Shown: positions 14,179 through 20,858 of the stretch, in pieces
Numbering within the stretch: the stretch's first letter is position 1
Layout: every line of letters begins with the position of its first letter
NCBI GenBank assembly: GCA_050260415.1
Contig: JBLNCE010000197.1
Span: 1 to 20,858 of the forward strand
Source of the DNA: JBLNCE01 sp050260415
GTDB lineage: Bacteria > Bacillota > UBA4882 > JAAYXC01
Direction of reading: 5' to 3'
Length of the DNA: 20,858 bases
The notes under the pieces: generated by a model
The model's database searches: none
Told to the model about the DNA's origin: nothing
What the model saw: only the letters and a program-made list of their open reading frames with translations
Position numbers and translations under genes: made by a program

Positions 14179-14207
14179 TTGAATGTATTGACAATGTTCA
14201 ATATATT
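14179..14207 (+). promoter_or_regulatory. Sigma-A promoter of the LacI-family gene
   Basis: TTGAAT (14179-14184), a 17-base spacer, then TATATT (14202-14207). Transcription would start near 14214, about 110 bases before the chosen start codon. The region is markedly AT-rich compared with its surroundings. Confidence 0.65.
14186..14203. promoter_or_regulatory. Candidate operator in the promoter spacer
   Basis: TATTGACAATGTTCAATA has perfect outer half-sites (TATTGA/TCAATA). It fills the spacer and overlaps the -10 box, so a bound protein would block polymerase. It lacks the central CG typical of LacI-family sites, so another regulator may use it. Confidence 0.45.
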
Positions 14208-14230
14208 GTGTGTTTAGCTATGCCTTTTTT

Positions 14231-14244
14231 TGGGACCGGTTCCA
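14231..14244. promoter_or_regulatory. Candidate LacI-family operator
   Basis: TGGGACCGGTTCCA is a 14-bp palindrome with one mismatched pair and the ACCGGT core common in LacI-family operators. It lies at about +18 to +31. A second half-site, GGTTCCA, follows at 14260-14266. Autoregulation is the likely role. Confidence 0.5.
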
Positions 14245-14323
14245 CAAAGCCAGGGAAAAGGTTCCATCAATTCGCTCGGCGACTGCATTTCGGCTTGAGA
14301 ACGGTTGCACAGGGGGGCCAAGG

Positions 14324-15316
14324 TTGACGACCATGAAGGAAGTGGCCGAGCGGGCCGGCGTGGCGAAATCTACCGTTTCCAGGGTGCTCAACGGTGCTTC
14401 GGCCAGCCTAGAGACAAAGCGGCGCGTCGAGGCGGTGGTCAAGCAGCTCAACTTCAGGCCCAACGCCCAGGCCAGAGGACTGTCCCTCCGCCGCAGCCAT
14501 TTGATCGGGGTCGTGGTGCCCGAGATCGCCAGACCTTTTTACGGGGAGATTCTGGCCGGTATCGAGTCGGCGCTGGCGGCCGAGGGGTACGACATGGTGC
14601 TCTGCTCGACCAATAACTCCAAGGGCCGGGAACTCATTCTCACCAAGCTCCTCGGGGGCAAGCGGGTCGACGGCTTGATCGTCGTTACGCCGCGCGACAT
14701 CTCCTCCGGAAGGATAAAGCAACTGCAGAACGACCGCGATTTCCCCGTCGTTCTGGTGGACGGCAGTTCCGCCAGGTATAGTTCGGTCTCCGTGGACAGC
14801 TTCGCCGGCGCTTACGCCGCCACCGAGCATCTGCTGCGTCTCGGCCATCGCCGGGTGGGGCTGATTGCGGGGCTGGAGACGGAAGAGTGCCGCGAGCGGG
14901 TGCGCGGTTATACCGAGGCATTGAAGAAATTCGGTCGCCCATTCGATCGGGACCTGCTGAGGCCCGGCGACTACCTCTTCGAGAGCGGCGGTCGAGCCAT
15001 GGCGGAGCTGTTGAGCCTGCCGGAACCCCCGACCGCCGTCTTTGCCGCCAGCGATCTGATGGCGATCGGCGCCTTGAAAACCCTGGAGGGCAGGGGGTTG
15101 GCGGTGCCGGGGGACATCGCGCTGGTGGGCTTCGACGACATCGAGGCGGCGCGGTGGACGACACCCACGCTCACCACCGTCAGGCAGCCCATGCGCCGGC
15201 TGGGCGAGCTCGGCGGCGCCAAGATCATCAGGCTGGTGACGGGCAGGGAGCCCGAACTGACCCGGACCCGGCTTGGTTGCGAACTCGTCATCCGGGAATC
15301 CTGCGGGGCAAAGTAA
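14324..15316 (+). CDS. LacI-family transcriptional regulator
   Basis: The protein has 330 residues. The helix-turn-helix and hinge occupy about 1-60 (MKEVAERAGVAKSTVSRVLN, with NAQARGLSLRRS at the hinge). The periplasmic-binding-like ligand domain fills the rest (LIGVVVPEIARPFYGEILAG, DGLIVVTPRD, HRRVGLIAGLE, AASDLMAIGAL, DIALVGFDDIE). I start at TTG because AGGGGGG (14311-14317) is 6 bases upstream; the ATG three codons later is the alternative. It precedes the sugar-binding protein and permease genes in the same orientation with a 172-base gap and no visible terminator. It is therefore the probable local repressor, releasing DNA on binding an imported oligosaccharide or its breakdown product. 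The sugar cannot be read from the sequence. Confidence 0.93.
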   Translation: MTTMKEVAERAGVAKSTVSRVLNGASASLETKRRVEAVVKQLNFRPNAQARGLSLRRSHLIGVVVPEIARPFYGEILAGIESALAAEGYDMVLCSTNNSKGRELILTKLLGGKRVDGLIVVTPRDISSGRIKQLQNDRDFPVVLVDGSSARYSSVSVDSFAGAYAATEHLLRLGHRRVGLIAGLETEECRERVRGYTEALKKFGRPFDRDLLRPGDYLFESGGRAMAELLSLPEPPTAVFAASDLMAIGALKTLEGRGLAVPGDIALVGFDDIEAARWTTPTLTTVRQPMRRLGELGGAKIIRLVTGREPELTRTRLGCELVIRESCGAK

Positions 15317-15488
15317 ACCGTCTCTAGAAAGCGATCGGGTGAATGGAGGTGATCCGGGCGGCCGCGGGTGCGCCACCCATGCACGACCGGCGGTTTGGTC
15401 GATGCCGAAACTTCGGGTTGAGGCGTGAGTCTCCGCCGGCTGACTTCCTGCCTCACACAAAAACGCGAGCAAAGGGAGGTTGAATTGT
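15317..15488. promoter_or_regulatory. Leader of the ABC transporter genes
   Basis: No convincing -35/-10 pair is visible. TCTCTAGA (15321-15328) matches half of the palindrome at 12347-12358. GGGTG-CGC-CACCC forms a small hairpin near 15375. The stretch ends with GGGAGG, 9 bases before the ATG. Confidence 0.35.
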
Positions 15489-16772
15489 ATGTCCCGCAAG
15501 AGCGTTATGGTGGTCGCGATCCTGGTCATCGCATTGACGGTCGTATTGTCCGGGCTTGGCTTGACCGCCAAAGCCAAGGTCACCATGTGGAGTTTCGCCT
15601 CGAACAATGTCGCGGAATGGAAAGCGCGCGAGGCCGACATCGAGAAGAAGTTCGATATCGACCTGGAGGTCGTCGAGGTCGCCCAGGCCGCTTTCGTGCA
15701 GAAGCTGCAGGCGGCGATGATGGACGGCTCCGCGCCGGACATCATCGAGTGGATGATCGAGCAGAACAAGATCCTGGCCGCCGACCCCAAGAAATGCCTC
15801 GTAATCCCGCTCGAGAAGTACACCAAGGCGTCCGCCGCTTTTAAGAACGTCGTGCCCGGCCGCGTGGCGTGGCAGGTTTACGGCGGCCATGTCTACGGCC
15901 TGCCCCACGACGTGCATCCCGTATGTCTGATCTACAACGATAAGCTCTGGAAAGACGTCGGTGTCGACGTGGCCAAGATCGAGACCTGGGACGACTTCTT
16001 CGTTCAGGCCAAGAAGCTTACGGCCCAAAAGAAGGACGGCAAACCGGTGCATTACGCGCTGCCGTATGACGCCGCCGGCCTCGGGGCCACCATGTGGATG
16101 ATCTGGCAGCAGACCGGCGCGCAGGTGCTGGATAAGAACGGTAAACCGACCTTCACCGCGAGCGATTTCAAATCCTTCGTCACGAAGTGGCTCGGTTGGG
16201 TTGATACCGGCGTGATGTGCACTTGGGACTGGGGCAACTTCAGCGCCATGCTCGAGAGCGGGACCTTGGCCGCCTATACCAGCCCCGACTGGTATATTTC
16301 CCAGATAAACGAGGCCTCCAAGAAATGGCCGTTCAAGGCCCGCCCGCTCCCGTACTACAAGAAGGGCGGCCCGCGGACTTCCTCCTGGGGCGGCTCCTTC
16401 ATGGCGATCCCCAAGACCTCCGCCGCGAAAGCCGACATGCTTTACCCGATCATGGAGTATATGCAGTATGACGCCAGCGCGATCAAGGTTCGCTTCCAGC
16501 AGACCGACATGCTGCCGCCTTTTGCCTCCGTCTGGAACGACGAAATCTTCAAGAAGCCGGATCCGCGCTTTGGCGGCCAGAAAGTTGGCGAACTCCTGAC
16601 CACCCTGGCCAAGGAAATACCGTCGATCAACACCGGCGATATCTTCTGGGAAGCCGTCTTCACTGATTTCAATACCCAGTTTACCGAGATGGCGGCCAAG
16701 AAGGTCACCATCGATGCTGGTTTGAAGGCGGCCCAGGCCGCCGCGATGAAGCGGTACGACGCCCTGAAGTAA
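15489..16772 (+). CDS. Sugar ABC transporter substrate-binding protein (CUT1)
   Basis: The protein has 427 residues. A signal peptide (about 1-28, VVAILVIALTVVLSGLGLTA) has no lipobox cysteine, unlike the other binding protein in this window. The mature protein is a family 1 binding protein: KVTMWSFASNNVAEWKARE, APDIIEWM, YGGHVYGLPHDVHPVCLIYN, GTLAAYTSPDWYISQ and SSWGGSFMAIPKTS, with several Trp residues suited to stacking on sugars. ATG at 15489 is supported by GGGAGG 9 bases upstream. It is the first gene of a transporter set with two permeases, after the LacI-type gene. Without a lipid anchor it must be held by an uncleaved signal helix or live in a periplasm, which would fit a diderm Bacillota. 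Confidence 0.92.
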   Translation: MSRKSVMVVAILVIALTVVLSGLGLTAKAKVTMWSFASNNVAEWKAREADIEKKFDIDLEVVEVAQAAFVQKLQAAMMDGSAPDIIEWMIEQNKILAADPKKCLVIPLEKYTKASAAFKNVVPGRVAWQVYGGHVYGLPHDVHPVCLIYNDKLWKDVGVDVAKIETWDDFFVQAKKLTAQKKDGKPVHYALPYDAAGLGATMWMIWQQTGAQVLDKNGKPTFTASDFKSFVTKWLGWVDTGVMCTWDWGNFSAMLESGTLAAYTSPDWYISQINEASKKWPFKARPLPYYKKGGPRTSSWGGSFMAIPKTSAAKADMLYPIMEYMQYDASAIKVRFQQTDMLPPFASVWNDEIFKKPDPRFGGQKVGELLTTLAKEIPSINTGDIFWEAVFTDFNTQFTEMAAKKVTIDAGLKAAQAAAMKRYDALK

Positions 16773-16787
16773 CCCGCCTCCTCATGC

Positions 16788-16815
16788 GGCGTAGGGGGGT
16801 CGGCCCCCCTACGCC
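16788..16815 (+). promoter_or_regulatory. Intra-operon RNA hairpin after the binding-protein gene
   Basis: GGCGTAGGGGGG and CCCCCCTACGCC form a perfect 12-bp stem with a TCGG loop, 15 bases after the stop. No U-run follows. By analogy with the stem-loops between malE and malF, it could protect the upstream message and keep binding-protein output above permease output. Confidence 0.7.
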
Positions 16816-16872
16816 CCGTATGAACTGAGCGGTTAAGGAATGAGTATGAGTAAGGGCTCGACTTTGGAACTT

Positions 16873-16964
16873 CGATACCGATACCGATTCCGATACCGAT
16901 ACCGACGCCGGGTGGGGGTATTCCAATTCCATCGGGGTCGCGATCGGAATCGGTATCGGGGTCG
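16873..16964. repeat. CGATAC hexamer array with inverted arm
   Basis: Six hexamers (CGATAC, CGATAC, CGATTC, CGATAC, CGATAC, CGACGC) occupy 16873-16908. The 17 bases at 16878-16894 are exactly complementary to 16943-16959, and five T follow soon after the right arm (16965-16969). The RNA would fold into a long imperfect hairpin. Confidence 0.85.
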
Positions 16965-17104
16965 TTTTTGAAGCGGTGGGGAGACCGAGGCGCAGAAGGT
17001 TCCATTGACACGGTATAGAGGATTTCCGCTTCCCGGTGTCCCTGTTGCGAGAAACTGCGCCAATTGCGCTTGCGTGGAAAAAAGCATGAAGGAGATGACC
17101 CCCC

Positions 17105-18049
17105 GTGAGTGTCGACACCGCCCTTGTTCCGACCGCGGGCAGGAAGCGTCGCAGACCCCTTTGGGAGTTGGTTGAACCCTATTTCTTCATCCTGCCGTTC
17201 TTCCTGCTGCTGGGGGCCTTTACCCTGTACACCTTCGTCTACGGCGCCCGGTTGAGCCTGACCGACGCCCAGAGCATCAATCCCGGCGAGTTCATCGGCT
17301 TCGGCAACTTCAAGGAGATCCTCACGGAGCATGTCGATTTCTGGCCGGCGATGCGGCATACGCTGTTCTTTGCCCTGGGCTGTATATTGACGCAGATCCC
17401 GGGGGCTTTCATCCTGGCCGTGATCCTCAATAATATCGCCACAAGGTTCCGCGGGGTGTTACGCGCCGCGTTCTACGTCCCGGTCCTGATCAACACGGTC
17501 ATCACGTCCCTGATCTTCCGCATGCTCTTTAACCGGGACACAGGTCTGATCAACTACGCCCTGGGCCTGGTGGGGCTGCCTAACCAGACCAACTGGATCT
17601 TCGATTCGTCGCTCTCCATCTGGCTCATGATCGCGGCGGCGTTCTGGCAGTGGACCGGCTATCACATGGTCTATCTCTTGGCCGCGCTGCAATCCGTGGA
17701 TCCCACGGTCTACGAGGTCGCCAAACTGGACGGCGCCCCGCCGTGGCGGGTGATGCTGCAGGTGACGCTGCCGCTGATCCGTCCGGCCATCACCTTCGTC
17801 ATGCTGACCTCGGCCATCGGTTGCTTTTCACAGTTCGAGTACTCCTACGTGCTGTTCCCGAACAATGCCATGTATGGCCCGGGTAAGGCGGCCCTGACCG
17901 CCGTGCCGTTCATCTTCAACGAGGGCTTTTCACAGCAATTCCGGTTCGGTCTATCCGCGGCCGGCGGCTGGCTCCTGTTCGTCGTCATCCTGGCGGTCAG
18001 CCTGTTCCAGTTGCGCTTCTTGAAACTCGGGCAAGCCGACGATCTCTAG
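17105..18049 (+). CDS. Sugar ABC transporter permease (MalF/UgpA type)
   Basis: The protein has 314 residues and six predicted helices, starting with YFFILPFFLLLGAFTLYTFV. The ATPase-contacting EAA loop is EVAKLDGAPPWRVMLQVTLP (about 206-225). The N-terminus is basic (GRKRRRP) and cytoplasmic, as usual for CUT1 permeases. GTG is used as start, with GGAG about 10 bases upstream; an ATG in between is out of frame. It pairs with the next permease to form the membrane channel, fed by the upstream binding protein. Confidence 0.93.
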   Translation: MSVDTALVPTAGRKRRRPLWELVEPYFFILPFFLLLGAFTLYTFVYGARLSLTDAQSINPGEFIGFGNFKEILTEHVDFWPAMRHTLFFALGCILTQIPGAFILAVILNNIATRFRGVLRAAFYVPVLINTVITSLIFRMLFNRDTGLINYALGLVGLPNQTNWIFDSSLSIWLMIAAAFWQWTGYHMVYLLAALQSVDPTVYEVAKLDGAPPWRVMLQVTLPLIRPAITFVMLTSAIGCFSQFEYSYVLFPNNAMYGPGKAALTAVPFIFNEGFSQQFRFGLSAAGGWLLFVVILAVSLFQLRFLKLGQADDL

Positions 18050-18169
18050 GCGTGCATTGGGCCAAGGGCGCCGCATCCAGCCTTCGTAGCCGGCGGCTGC
18101 TATGGCGGAGCAGGCTTCCGCGCCCGGCCCAGATGCTTCTCAAGTCAGCAAAGAGAGGGGTGCGCTTCG
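18050..18169. repeat. Imperfect hairpin spacer between permease genes
   Basis: The 120-base gap contains TAGCC/GGCT and AGCCT/AGGCT complementary segments around 18078-18115 and ends with GAGAGGGGTG before the second permease. It resembles other GC-rich intergenic palindromes but I see no second copy in the window. Confidence 0.4.
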
Positions 18170-19048
18170 ATGGCAACGATTCTCGCCTACCATAAACCCG
18201 CGCAGCCGGCGTTAAGCAGGATCAAACACGGCCTCGGATTGGCATTGCTGTCGATCTTCGCCATGTTTTTCCTGGTCCCGCTGCTTTGGCTCTGTTACGT
18301 CTCCTTCCTGCCCAAGATCGACATCTTCCGGGTGCCGCCGGCGATAATCCAGAACTTCGGCGCCACGGTGCGGAATTTCTCGCTGGTCTCGTTCCGGCAG
18401 GCGCTCGTGCAATGGCATGCCGCCCAGGTCTTCCTGAACTCGATCGTCGTCACCGGCGCCGCGATCGTCCTGACCCTGCTCGTTAGCTCGCTCACCGCAT
18501 ACGCCTTCGCTTTCCTCAAGTTTCGAGGCCGGAATGCGCTGTTCTTTCTCGTCCTCTGCACGATGATGCTGCCGATGGTCACGATGATTACCCCCTTCTA
18601 CCAGGTGGTCGGGATCTTCGGCCTGCGCAACAAGCTGTTCGGTGTGATCCTGCCCTATACCGCCTCCGCGTTCAACGTCTTTCTCCTGCGCCAGTACTTC
18701 GTGCGTATCCCGACAGCGTTCTTCGAGGCGGCGGTGGTTGACGGCGCCAGCAAATTTCGCATCTGGTGGCGGATCGTCATGCCGCTCAGCAAGCCGGCCC
18801 TGATCGCCCTGGCCATCTACCAGTTCAGGACGGTCTGGAACGATTTCCTGAACCCGATGTTGATTCTCCGCGACGAGCGGCTCTTTACGATCCCGATCAA
18901 GCTTCAGTTCATGGACAGCCAGAACATCAACGTCCCGTGGGACGCCATGATGGCCATCGGTTTCGTGGGCGTGCTCGTGCCGGTCCTGTTCTTCCTCGTC
19001 TTCCAGAGGCAGTTCATGGAGGGCATCTCGGGCGGGATTAAGGGATGA
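18170..19048 (+). CDS. Sugar ABC transporter permease (MalG/UgpE type)
   Basis: The protein has 292 residues and six predicted helices. The first is LALLSIFAMFFLVPLLWLCY, followed by the usual extracytoplasmic loop. The EAA loop is EAAVVDGASKFRIWWRIVMP (about 187-206). The C-terminus QRQFMEGISGGIKG is the classic MalG-type ending (QRxFxxGxxxGAxKG). ATG is preceded by GAGAGGGGTG. It completes the permease pair; the ATPase is not encoded nearby. Confidence 0.95.
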   Translation: MATILAYHKPAQPALSRIKHGLGLALLSIFAMFFLVPLLWLCYVSFLPKIDIFRVPPAIIQNFGATVRNFSLVSFRQALVQWHAAQVFLNSIVVTGAAIVLTLLVSSLTAYAFAFLKFRGRNALFFLVLCTMMLPMVTMITPFYQVVGIFGLRNKLFGVILPYTASAFNVFLLRQYFVRIPTAFFEAAVVDGASKFRIWWRIVMPLSKPALIALAIYQFRTVWNDFLNPMLILRDERLFTIPIKLQFMDSQNINVPWDAMMAIGFVGVLVPVLFFLVFQRQFMEGISGGIKG

Positions 19049-19049
19049 C

Positions 19050-19117
19050 GGGGAGTGGGGGAGTGGAGGAGTGGGGGAGAAGGGGTGAAGGGGTGAGGGG
19101 GTGAAACGGGAGAGGGG
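19050..19117. repeat. G-rich heptamer-like array
   Basis: Degenerate units of GGGGAGT, then GGGGTGA, follow directly after the permease stop. One strand is almost pure purine and contains many G-runs, so triplex or quadruplex formation is conceivable. Confidence 0.75.
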
Positions 19118-19225
19118 TGACCAGTCCCCGATCCTAAGTTCCCAATTCGGAGGCTTGTGTCTGGAGTGCCGGGTCACGATGTTTTGCTTATTGCCAGGGA
19201 AAACCTGGCGGCGCCGGGGGTAAGG

Positions 19226-20858
19226 ATGATGCGCCGGGTAATAATCCCGCTTATGCTGGGAGCGATTCTGTTGCCTGTCTACGTGGGTGCGGGCGGGAAA
19301 CCGGCTGGAGCGCGCGTCTTCGTCAATCAGGTCGGTTACCTGCCCGCGATGCCAAAGATGGTCGTCTGCGACCGGGCGGCCCGCAGCTTCGCGGTCTATC
19401 GGGAAGGGGTAGGAAAAGCGGTTTTCAAAGGCACTCTGGCGCCATACGACGACCCGACCTCCGGGCGGCGCGTCTGGCGGGGTGATTTCCCGGCGCTGGC
19501 CACGACGGGGAATTATCACATCAAGATCGCGGGTACCGGTGTTTCCCACCCGTTCCGGATCGGGACGGACGTCTACCGGGATCCGCTCCGTCTCGGGCTT
19601 CGCTTCTATTATCTACAGCGTTGCGGGGCCGCTTTGCAGGACCCCGAGACCGGTTTGACGCATGGCGCGTGTCATGCCGCGGATGGGGCCCTCTAATACA
19701 AAGACGGGAATCATGACGCGGGAACGAGGCTGGATGTCGCCGGCGGTTGGCATGACGCCGGCGATTACGGCAAGTACGTTTCCACCACCGCCCTGACCGT
19801 GGCGCACCTGCTGTCCGTCTATGAACTCTGGCCGGAGAAGTTCACCGACGGGCAGCTGGGGGTCCCGGAGAGCGGCAACGGCCGGCCCGATATCCTCGAT
19901 GAGGCCGAGGTCGGGCTGGACTGGCTCCTGGCCATGCAGCGGTTCGACGGCGCCGTCTATCACAAGGTCGGCGGCGCGCGCTGGCCCTTCCACGATCGCG
20001 CCCGACCTCGACGCGGGTACACGCAATATCTACGGCGTCTCGACCTTTGCCACGGCCAAGTTCGCGGCGGCCGCCGCCATGGCCGCCAGGGTGTTTGCCA
20101 AAGCCGACCCGTCCTTGACCGCGCGTTGCCGGGACGCCGCCCGCCGCGCTTGGGCGTTCCTGCGGACACACGGTTTTTATTGGCAGCATACCGACTTCGA
20201 CGATGAAGGTTCGGGCGCTTACGGCCAAAGTACCGACGCCGCCGATCGCCTCTGGGCGGCCTTGGAATTGACCGCGATCGGCGAGGACGCCGGCGATCTC
20301 GGCGCGATGCTCAATGGGTACGAGCCGGCCGCCGTCGGTTGGCAGGACGCCGCGTTGCTGGGCCTCTTCGACCTGGCACGTTCCGCCGCGGGCACCACGG
20401 CGCTGCGGTAGGCCGCCGGCGAAAGGGTGGCCGCCCTGGCCGAGCGGTATGTGCAGGCCGCCAAGACAAGCGGTTACCGCTGTACGCTCGGTTATACCGA
20501 ATTTGCCTGGGCGTCGAACAAGGAGATCCTCGCCCGCGGCATGGCCATGATCCTGGCCGATCGACTCCAGCCCGACCGCACCCTGCGCGAGACGGCCTTG
20601 GCCCAACTCGACTTCGTCCTGGGCCAGAATCCGCTCTCGAAGTGCTTCGTCACCGGGATCGGGGCTGATCCGCCCCGGATGCCCCACCACCGTTTCGAGG
20701 CCGCGCAACCGCGGTCCGTACCCGGCATGTTGGTCGGCGGACCCAACAATCGCGCCGAGTCGGGCGCGGAGCCGGCCGGGAAGGGTCCGTACAGTTACAT
20801 CGACGCCCGCAGTTCGTATTCCTCGAACGAGCCGGCCATCGACTACAACGCGGCCCTG
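19226..20858 (+). pseudogene. Family 9 glycoside hydrolase (endoglucanase), broken and cut by edge
   Basis: The gene starts MMRRVIIPLMLGAILLPVYV, a signal peptide, behind GGGGGTAAGG. A CelD_N-type Ig-like domain (about 27-118, ARVFVNQVGYLP...) precedes the GH9 catalytic domain. Catalytic landmarks persist: GWHDAGDYGKYV (Asp codons at 19754 and 19763), MPHHRF near 20680, and the catalytic Glu in SSNEPAIDYN (codon at 20829). Three lesions break it: an in-frame TAA at 19694 (after ADGAL, before YKDGNHDAG), a +1 frameshift near 19985-19990 (one surplus base in CCCTTCC restores homologous reading), and an in-frame TAG at 20409 (a likely former CAG). The window ends about when the domain should end. 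Intact, it would be a secreted beta-1,4-glucanase feeding the transporter upstream. Assembly error is possible, but long neighbouring genes are intact. Confidence 0.88.

Larger units (their letters stand above)
16773..17104. other. Structured gap inside the ABC operon
   Basis: No gene is present. It holds a perfect GC hairpin (16788-16815), a hexamer array with a distant inverted arm (16873-16964), and a purine-rich AAGGAGATG site before the GTG of the first permease. Confidence 0.75.

Noticed and set aside
14408..15826. Minus-strand ORF of 472 codons opposite the LacI-type gene
   Set aside because: It is antisense to a well-defined LacI protein and to the binding-protein start; no family features.
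19157..19225. Upstream GTG start for the GH9 gene
   Set aside because: GGAGG is only three bases away, and the added residues precede a good signal peptide that begins at MMRR behind GGGGGTAAGG.
18212..19549. Minus-strand ORF of 445 codons opposite the second permease
   Set aside because: It is highly charged, low-complexity antisense peptide that runs through the G-rich repeat.
19226..20858. Stop-codon recoding or programmed frameshifting in the GH9 gene
   Set aside because: Two different stops plus an indel in one gene, with no slippery or stimulatory structure that I can see, fit decay or sequence error better.

Overview
The window is a high-GC chromosomal segment, most likely from an uncultured spore-former-related, polysaccharide-degrading Bacillota (Limnochordia- or Clostridia-like). 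This is inferred, not proven. The pointers are a LysM/SleB-type cortex hydrolase, an AbrB/SpoVT-like regulator, a lipobox on one solute-binding protein, strong AGGAGG ribosome binding sites, frequent TTG/GTG starts, and a YhgE-like heptad-repeat protein beside an MMPL exporter.

Layout. (1) 1-2350, minus strand: the N-terminus of a membrane protein running off the left edge, an AbrB-like protein, a 600-bp gene-free stretch of heptamer repeats and a large palindrome, then a secreted four-LysM SleB-type hydrolase. (2) 2746-5280: a GT4 glycosyltransferase (+) converging on a soluble GAF histidine kinase (-). (3) 5603-9939: a promoter, an MMPL/RND exporter, a secreted YhgE-like protein and a strong terminator, which together form a clean two-gene transcription unit. 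(4) 10046-14060: a lipoprotein sugar-binding protein and a NarL-type response regulator (-) divergent from a multi-pass membrane histidine kinase (+). (5) 14179-20858: a LacI-family regulator with a recognisable promoter and two candidate operators, a second sugar-binding protein, two CUT1 permeases, and a family 9 glycoside hydrolase gene broken by two in-frame stops and one frameshift.

How the genes may work together. Parts 4 and 5 look like one beta-glucan or cello-oligosaccharide locus. A lipoprotein binding protein, membrane kinase and response regulator could sense a sugar, LacI would give a second control, the ABC proteins would import the sugar, and the GH9 enzyme once produced it. 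No ABC ATPase is present, so a shared MsmK/UgpC-type ATPase elsewhere is likely. Part 3 looks like an envelope export or lipid-handling pair in which the extracytoplasmic coiled-coil domain, fused to the exporter in some Gram-positives, is a separate protein.

The gaps between genes carry at least four families of hexamer/heptamer tandem repeats, some with extended dispersed copies, plus several palindromes. They generate many spurious ORFs and recall the STRR repeats of cyanobacteria. The best candidates for follow-up are the binding-protein/two-component module, the split MMPL-YhgE pair, the LacI control region, the dispersed repeats and the decaying GH9 gene.
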